A DNA stretch of 10,389 nucleotides from Spirochaetales bacterium (GTDB taxonomy: Bacteria; Spirochaetota; Spirochaetia; SZUA-6; DRHE01), in the NCBI GenBank assembly GCA_016935715.1, contig JAFGQJ010000104.1:1-10389 (forward strand), given 5' to 3'. The position numbers were made by a program, and so were the translations under genes. Below the pieces are notes generated by a model. That model saw nothing but the letters and a program-made list of their open reading frames with translations. It was not told the DNA's origin and did no database searches. Positions 1-7,559 of this stretch are shown one piece after another. How positions within the stretch are numbered: position 1 is the stretch's first letter; every line of letters starts with the position of its first letter.

Positions 1-1196
1 CCGGTGACGATGCGGCGGTCTCCTCGAGGATCTGTGTAGTAGGCCAGCCGGATCTCCCCGCCGAAGTCTCCGGTGAGCGGCTCGCTGACGAAATCGGAGA
101 AATAGACCACCTCCAGGTGCGGTCTGCTCCGCAGCTGCTCCACGCTTCTGGAACCCGCGGAGACACGTACATTGCCGATACTCCCCGTGGCAGGCACTCC
201 CAGGTAGTGGCAGAATCGCAGGGGACCCCAGTATCGCTCCAGCTTGCCCGCATCAAAGACACTCGTGGAGCTCAACGCAAAACCGTCGGCGTCAACGGGA
301 GCCGAGGCCGTCGAATTGTGCAGAAACGGCTCCAGGCTCAGGCTGAGGCCGTCGCCGCTGATCCCCTCCCCCTGCAGGCACTGGCCCACTTTGGCCGTCG
401 AAAGACCGGAGTACACGCTCTGGGCCGCGGACTGGGTAAGGTAGTACCGGAAGAAATCCGGAACCGGATCCCCGGTGATCAAAACGTCCGCACGCTTCAG
501 GTGGGGGGTCGGAGCGGCTGCGGCGCGGTCGCTGCAGTAGCGCAGCTGCCGCCGCACCTCGGCGGCCAGGAACTGCGGTTCGTACTCGGAGAGACTGATC
601 TCTCTGTACAGCTCCACGCCACCGGCCCTTCGGCCGTCTTCGGCCTTTCCGCCGTCTTCGGCTATCAACTCGACGTACCCCGAGTAGGCGGTGTAGGCCA
701 CATCCAAACCCTGCGAATTGAGGATTCGGTTCTCCGAGCGATTGATGAACAGCTCGACGGAGTTGATCCCGGCCTGCTCCTCTTCCTCCTGGGCATAGAT
801 CGCCTCGGCCAGGGGCGCCAGCCACGCTTCCAGCGCGCGTCCCGCGAAGCTGCTGTCCGGCATCCGCTGGATCCGAGAACCCGGCTCCACGAGGGGGTAG
901 TGCTCGTTGTGCACATGGCGGGCGGAGTCCAGACTCTGCTCGATCAGCCGGCGGATCTCCTCGTCCGTGTGGGTGGGGTGGATCTGCACGGACACCGAAC
1001 CCCTGTAGCTCTTCTTACCCTCCAGAAAATCCCGGTATATCGTGAGCGAGATGTGCCGTACGTCCTTGCAGCGCTGCATATCCACATCCCGGTGAATGAA
1101 GAACAGCTCCTTACCCTCGATCTGCCTGTCGCTGATCCTCCATGCGCTCACATCCCCGAACCTGCCCAGCAGATCCCGTACTCTGTCGATCATCAT
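1..1196 (-). CDS. tldE: TldE/PmbA-family protein, C-terminus cut by window edge
   Basis: Partner of the TldD zinc peptidase. In characterised systems the TldD/TldE heterodimer degrades or trims unfolded peptides in the cytoplasm, and TldE lacks the metal site. The reading frame is open for 398 codons from 1196 to the left edge with no stop, so the last part of the usual ~450-residue protein lies outside the window. The tail seen here (SEPLTGDFGGEIRLAYY, residues ~371-387) matches the conserved glycine-rich C-terminal half of PmbA-type proteins, and GSIGNVRVSAGS (~338-349) precedes it. No HExxxH motif is seen, as expected for the non-catalytic subunit. The start (MMIDRVRDLL) overlaps the tldD stop as ATGA, with GAGG five bases upstream, so translation is probably coupled. 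An acidic/glycine loop at ~179-193 contains a 6-residue near-duplication. Family call is firm; the natural substrate is unknown. Confidence 0.85.
   Translation of the reverse strand, partial: MMIDRVRDLLGRFGDVSAWRISDRQIEGKELFFIHRDVDMQRCKDVRHISLTIYRDFLEGKKSYRGSVSVQIHPTHTDEEIRRLIEQSLDSARHVHNEHYPLVEPGSRIQRMPDSSFAGRALEAWLAPLAEAIYAQEEEEQAGINSVELFINRSENRILNSQGLDVAYTAYSGYVELIAEDGGKAEDGRRAGGVELYREISLSEYEPQFLAAEVRRQLRYCSDRAAAAPTPHLKRADVLITGDPVPDFFRYYLTQSAAQSVYSGLSTAKVGQCLQGEGISGDGLSLSLEPFLHNSTASAPVDADGFALSSTSVFDAGKLERYWGPLRFCHYLGVPATGSIGNVRVSAGSRSVEQLRSRPHLEVVYFSDFVSEPLTGDFGGEIRLAYYTDPRGDRRIVT
633..662. repeat. Short in-frame direct repeat inside tldE
   Basis: The 12-mer GCCGTCTTCGGC occurs at 633-644 and again at 651-662, a period of 18 bases. 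On the coding (minus) strand this gives two near-identical six-residue units, AEDGGK then AEDGRR. The period is a multiple of three, so the frame is kept. It looks like a slippage duplication in a surface loop; no regulatory role is suggested. Confidence 0.75.
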
Positions 1197-2632
1197 CCCA
1201 ACCTCATCACAGCCTTCATGTACGGTCCGCCGGAAGAGTTCTTCACGTATTCCTTGTGACCCTTGCCGCACATTCCGCTTCCCGAATATTGTACATCCCC
1301 GGAGAGCATGCTGACCGATCCGAGCACTTCCGGCACGTACCCGAACATGAATGCCGGAGACACGATCCTGCCGGTGAGTTTCCCCTCGCGGATTTCCCTG
1401 GCATAGAGGATCTGCCCCTGGATGCCCCAGTTCTTGGGATCCTCCATGCCGGACATGAATTTCTCCAGCAGGTATCCATTTTCGATGGAGGCGATCATCT
1501 GTTCCAGCGTATCGCTGCCGGCGGTGAAGAAGGTATTGGTCATGCGGGCGTAGGCCTTGCGTTCGAAGGACTCCCGTTTGCCGTTTCCGGTGGGGGTGAT
1601 ATTCAGCCGCAGGGCGGACAGCAGGTCCGAGATCCCGGCACGGAACACCCCCCTATCGATGACCAGCGTGTCACCGCCCAACACGCCCTCGTCGTCGAAC
1701 CAGTAGGATCCGGTCTGCCGGGCAGCCCGGGCGCCGTCGTGCAGGCTGACGATCGGAGAGGCCACGGGCTTGCCGAGGTATTGCGCCGCCCTGGCCCTGC
1801 CCTTGACGAACATGTCGGTTTCCACGCCGTGCCCGAAAGATTCGTGAGCCAGAAGCCCGGCTACGTTGGGGGAGAGTATCACCGGGTACTCCCCCGGCTC
1901 GATGCGGTCGGCGTCCAGCAGCTGCTCGGCCACGCTCATCGTCTCCGGCAGACCCGCCTCCATTTCGTCGATGAGCTCCGCCCCCTTGAGTCCGGCGTAG
2001 GAGCTGTACATTTCCCGGATGACCGGATCCCTCCGCACCACGGGAACCAGGTACCCCTGAGCCCAGAGGTACGACTGCTCCAGCTCCCGTCGCCCGGAGA
2101 CAAACAGTTTTGAGACCCTCACGTGCTCGAAGCGGACATCCACGTCGACCAGATTGGAGCTGTGCTGGAAGGCGAGATCTTTGAGCCGGGTCAGCCGCCG
2201 AATGGTCTCCGCGACGCCCACCGTCTCCGGCAGCACTCCAACCTCACCCTGCCAGAGCCCGGATAGGCTCTGCTCGGTGATCGCCGGCAGGTCGGAATGA
2301 CCGAAGGGAAGCTGCCGGACCGCGGCGGAGGTGCGCCGGAGCTTCCGGCGGATCTCTGCGGCCAGGGCGTCGATCTCCCGCGGCGAATCTCCGCCCGGGA
2401 CGTTGAACGAGTATTCCGAGTAGCCGTGACCGTCGTAGACCCGGAGCACGGATCCCCGCTCGCACCAGCTGCTCTGACGGATATCCACGGCCCGCTTGCG
2501 GACCGAATAGCGCATTCCCGTCGAGTCGCTCGACAATACCGAAACGTAGGCGTAGTCGCCGGAAAGGATCTGCACCAGTCGGGAGAGAGGGTCCTTGACT
2601 GCCGCCAGATGGGTTGAGGGGGGAACTTTCAT
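1193..2632 (-). CDS. tldD: TldD-type zinc metallopeptidase
   Basis: Catalytic subunit of the TldD/TldE cytoplasmic peptidase, 479 residues, the normal family length. The zinc motif HExxxH is visible as HESFGH (263-268) in the context LLAHESFGHGVETD. The conserved third-ligand cysteine sits near the C-terminus (MCGKGH, Cys455), matching the MCGK motif of E. coli TldD. The middle region ~190-250 and the glycine-rich end (~440-470) also fit the family. I chose the ATG at 2632: it overlaps the upstream HAD stop as ATGA, has GGGAG five bases upstream and gives the usual length. The open frame continues upstream to 2818, but that part reads through the HAD gene and is not family-like. The directly following tldE supports a heterodimer. 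TldD/E pairs can mature ribosomally made peptides (microcin B17), but no precursor peptide gene is seen nearby, so general peptide turnover is the simpler reading. Confidence 0.93.
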   Translation of the reverse strand: MKVPPSTHLAAVKDPLSRLVQILSGDYAYVSVLSSDSTGMRYSVRKRAVDIRQSSWCERGSVLRVYDGHGYSEYSFNVPGGDSPREIDALAAEIRRKLRRTSAAVRQLPFGHSDLPAITEQSLSGLWQGEVGVLPETVGVAETIRRLTRLKDLAFQHSSNLVDVDVRFEHVRVSKLFVSGRRELEQSYLWAQGYLVPVVRRDPVIREMYSSYAGLKGAELIDEMEAGLPETMSVAEQLLDADRIEPGEYPVILSPNVAGLLAHESFGHGVETDMFVKGRARAAQYLGKPVASPIVSLHDGARAARQTGSYWFDDEGVLGGDTLVIDRGVFRAGISDLLSALRLNITPTGNGKRESFERKAYARMTNTFFTAGSDTLEQMIASIENGYLLEKFMSGMEDPKNWGIQGQILYAREIREGKLTGRIVSPAFMFGYVPEVLGSVSMLSGDVQYSGSGMCGKGHKEYVKNSSGGPYMKAVMRLG

Positions 2633-3282
2633 CCGTGCTCCCGATCCGTGCCCGGCTCTGCCGATAACCAGCCCTGTCTGGAGATTTCCCCCAGACAATC
2701 CTCGAAACCTCGAAACAGAACGGCCCTGAAGCCCGCCCGCTTCGCCCCTTCCACGTTTTCCACTCTGTCGTCGATGAACAGGACCCTGTCCCCCTGGAGC
2801 GCCAGAGCGTCCAGGCATTCACGGTAGATCGGCGGCTGCGGCTTGTTCACCCCCAAATCACAGGAAAAGATCCTCACTTCGAAACGATCGATCCACCGGA
2901 AACGTTCCTCGATCCATCCCAGTATGTCCCGAGGCATGTTGGAGAGGATGCCGGTCCGCATTCCCGCCGCCTGCAGGCTGAAGGCCCATTCCAGCATCGG
3001 CTGGTTGATCCGGTTCCACCCTTCGGCGTCCGCCTGAAACAGCGAGCGGATGACCTGCGGCTCGGCCGGCTTTTTCCTGGAATCGACGACGCGGTTCCAG
3101 TACTCCCGGCTGTCGATGGTGCCCCGGTCGTAGTCCGGGCGCTGCCGTGTGTACTCCCGCCGCAGGGTCTCGATGTCCAGCCCGCAGAGATTCCGCAGCG
3201 TCTCGAAATGATGATGCGGAGGGGCAAGGGTCAGGACACCGCCGAAGTCGAAGACAACGGCGTCGATCACGGTGCTCGTCAT
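2629..3282 (-). CDS. HAD-superfamily phosphatase (DFGGV type, YihX/sEH-N-like)
   Basis: Haloacid-dehalogenase hydrolase of 217 residues, probably a soluble small-molecule phosphatase. Motif I is FDFGGVLT with nucleophile Asp12; motif II is SN (114-115, in GILSNMPRD); motif III is Lys147 (GVNKPQPPIY); motif IV is FIDDRVENVEGA with Asp171/Asp172. The helical cap between motifs I and II (~20-105) marks the C1-cap subgroup. The second motif-I aspartate, normally the general acid, is Gly14. The same D-x-G pattern is found in the E. coli YihX glucose-1-phosphate phosphatase group, so activity is not excluded, and a sugar phosphate substrate would suit the neighbours. The gene follows the DUF4954 gene by 34 bases with no clear Shine-Dalgarno before the ATG; a GTG four codons in (before IDAVVFDFGG) is an alternative start. 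It overlaps tldD by four bases. Substrate is inference. Confidence 0.85.
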   Translation of the reverse strand: MTSTVIDAVVFDFGGVLTLAPPHHHFETLRNLCGLDIETLRREYTRQRPDYDRGTIDSREYWNRVVDSRKKPAEPQVIRSLFQADAEGWNRINQPMLEWAFSLQAAGMRTGILSNMPRDILGWIEERFRWIDRFEVRIFSCDLGVNKPQPPIYRECLDALALQGDRVLFIDDRVENVEGAKRAGFRAVLFRGFEDCLGEISRQGWLSAEPGTDREHG

Positions 3283-3316
3283 GTTGGGGCTAATGTACCC
3301 ATATCCGCAGGACAGT

Positions 3317-5503
3317 TCAAGGAAGACGGTCCAGGCACTCCCGGACCTCCCGGCAGTATTCCTGGATCTCGGCGGTGTAGCTTTTCAAAAACGAATTGTC
3401 CTCCAACCTGCCCCAGACCGCTTCCATCTCCGCCGGGCTGCGGAAGGTTGCCCGCCGGTATGGATTTTCGTAGTCCTTGCGTCTCGACCCGTAGGCCCGC
3501 TCCAGCAGCTCCCCGGCGGTCTGCACCGACTCCTCCAGTATCCGGCGGATCCGCTCAGAGTCCAGATCCCCGAAATCCAACCCCCAGCTGTACAGGAGAC
3601 AGTACAGTGCGTGAGCGGTTTTCTGTTCCGGATACGCCTTCCAGGCTTCATCGTAGCAGCTGTGAAGCCGCTGCCAGGTATCTATCCTGCCCTCGCAAAC
3701 ATCGCCTATCAGCTTTTCCAGCTCCGGCTGCGGGATCAATTGACCGCCGATGTTTTCCCAGTTCCGGTACGGATGCGCATAGCGCTTCCCGATTTCTTCT
3801 CCGAGTTTTGCCGATCTTCCCCGGCCCCTGCCCCTTCCCGCCACCATCCGCTCGACGACGGCCTTGAGCTCCCTGGCTCCGTAGAAACGCAGCATCTTGC
3901 GGTACCACAGGTAGCCGCGAAGAGGGTGAAGGATCCTGACCCTGCGCTTGTACGCCATTCCCTCCAGCCAGAGCTCGACGGAGGCGTCGATTCTATCGCA
4001 GTCGGCCAGCTCCCCGGCCCCGAGGGGCCGTCCGAGCTCCCCTTCGAGGGCGGAGCCCAGCACCTCCATGCCCCGGATCATCTCCTCCGCCGAGTCCGGA
4101 GCCAGGAAATCATATTCGATGTTCTGCTCCTTGATCACCCGCTTGTCCCTGTCACCGTACTTGTGGGCGTTGCGCACGACCGCATACATGTTGTGCTCGA
4201 ACCAGTAGCCGGGCATCAGCTGGATCGTCTGCCGGTCCTCGGCAATGCTCACCAGGGAAAAAGGCAGGGTGATGTTCAGCTCGCAGGGGTAGCTTCCCTT
4301 GGCGAGCAGGCTGTAGGAGGCGAAGCGGGAGGAGTGCTTGAAGCTGGAGGCCAATCCGGGCCAGAAACCCCTGCCGGCCAGGACCTCACCGTCGTTCGCC
4401 CTGGAATTGTGGTTGGAACCGATGGTGGCCGCGGCGGCGATATTGGACTGGCCCAGGAGAGTGGAAGCGGTGAGGAAGGAGTTGTTGTGATGCTGCTCGT
4501 GAAAGGGGAAGATCAGGTTGTTGAGGATCTCGCAGCAGGAGACCGTGGAGTTGCTGCCCAGGTAGGAGTTGATCAGCCGGGCGCCGTACTTCAGCTGCAC
4601 GTTTCGTCCGGTGAAGAAGCGCACGGCTTTTACCCCGTAGAAGATCCGGTTGCCGTAGCCCACGATTCCGTTCACCATCTCCACGCCTTCGCCGATCTGG
4701 CTGGGTTCCTCCTGGCTCGAATTGATCGTGAGATTCTTCAGCTTGTTGGCTCCCTTGATATAGCAGTCGGCTCCGATGAGGGTGTCCTTGATGATCCGGC
4801 TGTTCTTGATCACCGCCCGATCCCCGACGATCCCGTAGTGACCGCGGCGTTTGTCCGCCATTCTGTCGGTCATCGAGAGAAAACGTTCCAGCAGCTTCGG
4901 AAGCTCGCGGTAACGGGACCAGATATAGGCATCGGCGGGCAGCATGCCGTTGAACGGCAGGATCTTCCTGCCCCCGTTCTCATTGCCCACCTCCAGCCAG
5001 ATTCGCACGGATTCCGGCTCTCCCGTCTTGACGATGCCGGTGCCGAATTTGGCGTGGTTCACGGTGATCATCTCGTCGATGTTGAACAGCACCACGCCGT
5101 TACCGATGATGTAGTGAGCAATGTAATGGACATTGCGCATCACCACGTTGTCTCCGATGTCGCAGCATATGATCGTGCTGTTGGAAAGCCCAACCGGAAG
5201 CCTGAGCTCGTGATACTCGAGATACGTGGGTGACAGATCACCGATACGGACCAGACCCCAGAACTCACAGTTGCGCACCAGCCGTGGATCGAACTTTTCG
5301 CTGACCAGGATCCGATCCCAGTCCTCCGCCGTGTTGTTGTTCTTTACCAGTATCTCGATCTGCTGGGAGCTCAACGGCTGGTGGGTTTTGAGGCCGCCGA
5401 CTCGAAACGATCTCAGGTCCTCGTCCCGGCAATCCTCTCCGTACTCCGGAGGTACGAACGTCTTCGAATATTCACTCAGACTGCCGATCTCAATGTGGCT
5501 CAT
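3317..5503 (-). CDS. DUF4954-like protein with left-handed beta-helix repeats
   Basis: A 728-residue protein resembling the DUF4954 family (with a DUF6819-like C-terminal part), known mainly from Bacteroidetes and spirochaetes; its biochemical role is not known to me. Residues ~80-150 and ~222-370 contain hexapeptide-like repeats (IGDNVVMRN, IVGDRAVIKNSRI, IGADCYIKG, IGEGVEMVNG, YLGSNSTVSC), typical of the left-handed beta-helix of acyltransferases and sugar nucleotidyltransferases. Within the helix lie histidine-rich motifs HEQHHNNS (335-342) and GSNHNSR (362-368) that could form an active or metal site. From ~470 the protein becomes mainly helical, with a GRGRGRGRS linker at ~557-565 and many aromatic and charged residues beyond it. 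No signal peptide or membrane segment is visible, so it is probably cytoplasmic. The start (ATG 5503) follows GGGGGGA at four bases and lies 12 bases after the ROK stop. Position next to SIS, ROK and HAD genes suggests sugar-phosphate or sugar-nucleotide chemistry; this is inference. Confidence 0.8.
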   Translation of the reverse strand: MSHIEIGSLSEYSKTFVPPEYGEDCRDEDLRSFRVGGLKTHQPLSSQQIEILVKNNNTAEDWDRILVSEKFDPRLVRNCEFWGLVRIGDLSPTYLEYHELRLPVGLSNSTIICCDIGDNVVMRNVHYIAHYIIGNGVVLFNIDEMITVNHAKFGTGIVKTGEPESVRIWLEVGNENGGRKILPFNGMLPADAYIWSRYRELPKLLERFLSMTDRMADKRRGHYGIVGDRAVIKNSRIIKDTLIGADCYIKGANKLKNLTINSSQEEPSQIGEGVEMVNGIVGYGNRIFYGVKAVRFFTGRNVQLKYGARLINSYLGSNSTVSCCEILNNLIFPFHEQHHNNSFLTASTLLGQSNIAAAATIGSNHNSRANDGEVLAGRGFWPGLASSFKHSSRFASYSLLAKGSYPCELNITLPFSLVSIAEDRQTIQLMPGYWFEHNMYAVVRNAHKYGDRDKRVIKEQNIEYDFLAPDSAEEMIRGMEVLGSALEGELGRPLGAGELADCDRIDASVELWLEGMAYKRRVRILHPLRGYLWYRKMLRFYGARELKAVVERMVAGRGRGRGRSAKLGEEIGKRYAHPYRNWENIGGQLIPQPELEKLIGDVCEGRIDTWQRLHSCYDEAWKAYPEQKTAHALYCLLYSWGLDFGDLDSERIRRILEESVQTAGELLERAYGSRRKDYENPYRRATFRSPAEMEAVWGRLEDNSFLKSYTAEIQEYCREVRECLDRLP

Positions 5504-5515
5504 CTCATCCCCCCG

Positions 5516-6529
5516 TTAGGACATATCCGGCTCGAGCACCGTAGTTTCTGGCGCCCGCCGCCAGGGTTCCCGCTTCTGCCATTCCGCGATCCAGCTTTCC
5601 GGCATCACCAGACTCAACCCCGCCACGTCCCCCAGGTATCGATCCAGCTGCGAGCGCCTGAACTCCACACCGCCTGTCAGGGCCGGAAAACCGTGATAAA
5701 ACTCTTCTGCCAACAGCGGCTCCAGAAGGTCCCAGTTCCTGGACACGCTGCCGCCCACAATGATCACCCGGCTGTCCAGAAGGGCGACCGCGTTGTACAG
5801 CCCCGTGGCCATGATCATGGCCACCCGGTGAATCAGCGCGGTTGCCGCCGGCTCCCCGCTTCTGCAACGCCGGAAAACCTCTGCCGGCGGGGCGCCGTAA
5901 TCCCTGGCGATGGCCGGGCCGGAGACCAGGGCCTCCAGATGGGCGCGCCCGCCGCAGCCGCAGAGGGGCTCTCCGTCATCGTGGTAGTTCATCACGATGT
6001 GCCCCAGGTGAAGGGCGTTGTCATTCTTCCCGGTGAGCAGATGCCCGTCTACGAACGCACCGCCCCCGATGCCGGTGCTCCAGGTGACGTACAGCAGATC
6101 GTCCTCTCCCCTGCCGGCTCCGAAGGTTCGTTCAGCCACCGCGGCGCTGACACAGTCGTTGGCGATCTGCACCCGCGGGTATCTGCCGGAAAGCTCGCGC
6201 TCCAGGGGCACCTCGGTCCAGTCGTTGTCGATCCCCTCCAGCTTCTGCCCCAACCCGCCGCAGATGTTGGGAGCGGCCAGGGCCAGAAAGCCGTCGCTCT
6301 TCAGGAAGGGACTGGCCGTGCTGATCCCCACGGCGGCGATCCGCCGGCTGTCTATCCCAGCCTGAGCGCAGGCAAAGCCGATCAGGAAATCGACTTGACG
6401 GGGCACGGCTGCTCTGTCGCCGCTCTTCCTGGTCAGCTGATACACCCGGGCTGCTATCCCCCGGCGGGAGGACACGCTCACGGTGGTCTTCGTGGCCCCG
6501 ATATCCACCGCCGCGAAATATCTCCCCAT
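5516..6529 (-). CDS. ROK-family sugar kinase, atypical active site
   Basis: ROK (repressor/ORF/kinase) protein of 337 residues without a DNA-binding N-terminus, so a kinase-type rather than a repressor-type member. The phosphate-binding motif DIGATKT (9-15), the catalytic Asn-Asp pair (IANDCVSAA, Asp125) and the second nucleotide loop STGIGGG (151-157) are intact. Two normally conserved positions differ. The sugar-contacting Glu of ExGH is His174 (LHLGH), and the last Cys of the zinc motif CxCGxxGC is His197 (CGCGGRAHLE), giving possible ligands His177, Cys190, Cys192 and His197. Substrate specificity may therefore differ from glucokinase. About 30 extra C-terminal residues (W313 onwards) have no obvious motif. 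The ATG shares one base with the SIS stop (TGATG) and has AGGAGG four bases upstream. Direct coupling to a SIS enzyme suggests an amino sugar or other hexose substrate; family certain, substrate unknown. Confidence 0.9.
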   Translation of the reverse strand: MGRYFAAVDIGATKTTVSVSSRRGIAARVYQLTRKSGDRAAVPRQVDFLIGFACAQAGIDSRRIAAVGISTASPFLKSDGFLALAAPNICGGLGQKLEGIDNDWTEVPLERELSGRYPRVQIANDCVSAAVAERTFGAGRGEDDLLYVTWSTGIGGGAFVDGHLLTGKNDNALHLGHIVMNYHDDGEPLCGCGGRAHLEALVSGPAIARDYGAPPAEVFRRCRSGEPAATALIHRVAMIMATGLYNAVALLDSRVIIVGGSVSRNWDLLEPLLAEEFYHGFPALTGGVEFRRSQLDRYLGDVAGLSLVMPESWIAEWQKREPWRRAPETTVLEPDMS

Positions 6530-7545
6530 CAGCCCTCCTGGTAGATGTTGCCGACTTTGCGCGCCCGCTCGGGCTTATCCAGATCGATGCCCAGGGCAAT
6601 GCCGATCTCCACCAGCAGATTCCAGCCTGCGGCGATCTCCACGTAGCTGCGGTAGTCTCCGGCCTCGGGTATTTTCACGGTGGGAAAGCTCGTGTTTCGG
6701 GTGGATATGGCAATGACGGCCAGACCCACTCCGTCCACGAGGCACTGGCGGAACTTCTCCTCTTCGGATTCGAAGGGCTCCACGACAACGACCAGTTCCC
6801 CGGGGCTCATGACCTCTTCGATGCCGTGAACCGCGTAGGTGCCCTCCAGAAAATCCGCCTTCTTGCGGGTTATCTCGTTGGTCTTCAGGGTCAGCTCCTC
6901 GGCCACCCCCGTGTTGCGGCCGGCGAAGTAGATCATCGAGGCATTCCTGGCCTTGCTCACCACCTCGGGATCGATCTTCACGGTCAGGGCTTCCTCGACC
7001 TTGTCCGCCAGATCCTTCAGACTGGCCATCGGCCGGCCCCGCAGCTTTCGCAGCAGGCTGTCGTAGAACAGGGCCTGCTCCACCACGGTCTTGGTGGCGG
7101 CCACAGCCTCCTCCCTGCCGCTGATCAGGACATGCGTGGCACAGGCCAGCCGATCCAGAGGGGAGTCCTTGTACGCGGTCAGGGCGAAAAAAGCTTTATG
7201 GCCGGAGCTCTTCAGCTTCTGGAACAGCCGCACGACCTCCTTGGTTTTCCCGGAATTGGAAGCGCCGAACACCGTATAGTCCGACAGGTCGTACTCCAGA
7301 GCCTGGGTGGCGCCGTCCGTGGCGATCGCAAGAGCATCCCCGCTCTTCAATGCATCGTACATGGCTCGCTTGGCCGGGAAGATCCTGCTGGAGCCCTCCC
7401 CGGTCAGGAACAACCGCCCCGAGGCTCCGGGGGCGGAGGCAAATTCCTCCGCGGCCTGCGGATCGAAGCGCCGGATGATGTCCGGCGTCTGCATCATCTC
7501 CCGGACCAGCTTGTAGCGCGAATAATCCGGATTCGTCAGATTCAT
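6529..7545 (-). CDS. Double-SIS sugar-phosphate isomerase/deaminase-like protein (AgaS/FrlB/GlmS-C type)
   Basis: A 338-residue protein with two SIS (sugar isomerase) domains, ~30-165 and ~190-325, and no glutaminase domain. Visible signatures are GEGSS (49-53) and SNSGKTKE (96-103), which bind the sugar phosphate in SIS enzymes; EEAVAATKT (145-153), equivalent to the STKA loop of GlmS; a glutamate-rich helix EELTLKTNEI (216-225); His240 in VHGIEEV, at the place of the ring-opening histidine of GlmS; and a GlmS-like tail LDKPERARKV (322-331). The family includes AgaS-type deaminases/isomerases and FrlB-type deglycases, which convert amino-sugar phosphates or fructosamine phosphates to hexose phosphates. 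The start has a strong AGGAGG four bases upstream and lies 14 bases after the phosphofructokinase stop. Placement between a fructose-6-phosphate-using enzyme and a ROK kinase supports hexosamine or Amadori-sugar use; the exact reaction cannot be told from sequence. Confidence 0.88.
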   Translation of the reverse strand: MNLTNPDYSRYKLVREMMQTPDIIRRFDPQAAEEFASAPGASGRLFLTGEGSSRIFPAKRAMYDALKSGDALAIATDGATQALEYDLSDYTVFGASNSGKTKEVVRLFQKLKSSGHKAFFALTAYKDSPLDRLACATHVLISGREEAVAATKTVVEQALFYDSLLRKLRGRPMASLKDLADKVEEALTVKIDPEVVSKARNASMIYFAGRNTGVAEELTLKTNEITRKKADFLEGTYAVHGIEEVMSPGELVVVVEPFESEEEKFRQCLVDGVGLAVIAISTRNTSFPTVKIPEAGDYRSYVEIAAGWNLLVEIGIALGIDLDKPERARKVGNIYQEG

Positions 7546-7559
7546 GATTCCTCCTAAGG

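Noticed and set aside
117..1259. 380-codon plus-strand open frame opposite tldE
   Set aside because: The minus-strand frame encodes a continuous TldE-like protein with conserved C-terminal motifs; the plus-strand product is Arg/Pro/Gly-rich and matches nothing.
2633..2818. Upstream extension of tldD by 62 codons
   Set aside because: It reads through the HAD coding region out of frame, has no TldD-like sequence, and the ATGA overlap with GGGAG spacing supports the start at 2632.
3272..5233. 653-codon open frame on the plus strand opposite the DUF4954 gene
   Set aside because: It has no recognisable domain, no good start signal, and mirrors the GC-rich third-position bias of the minus-strand gene, whose protein shows clear family features.
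5516..6529. ROK protein as a NagC/Mlc-type transcriptional repressor
   Set aside because: The ATP-binding motif begins at residue 9, leaving no room for an N-terminal helix-turn-helix domain.
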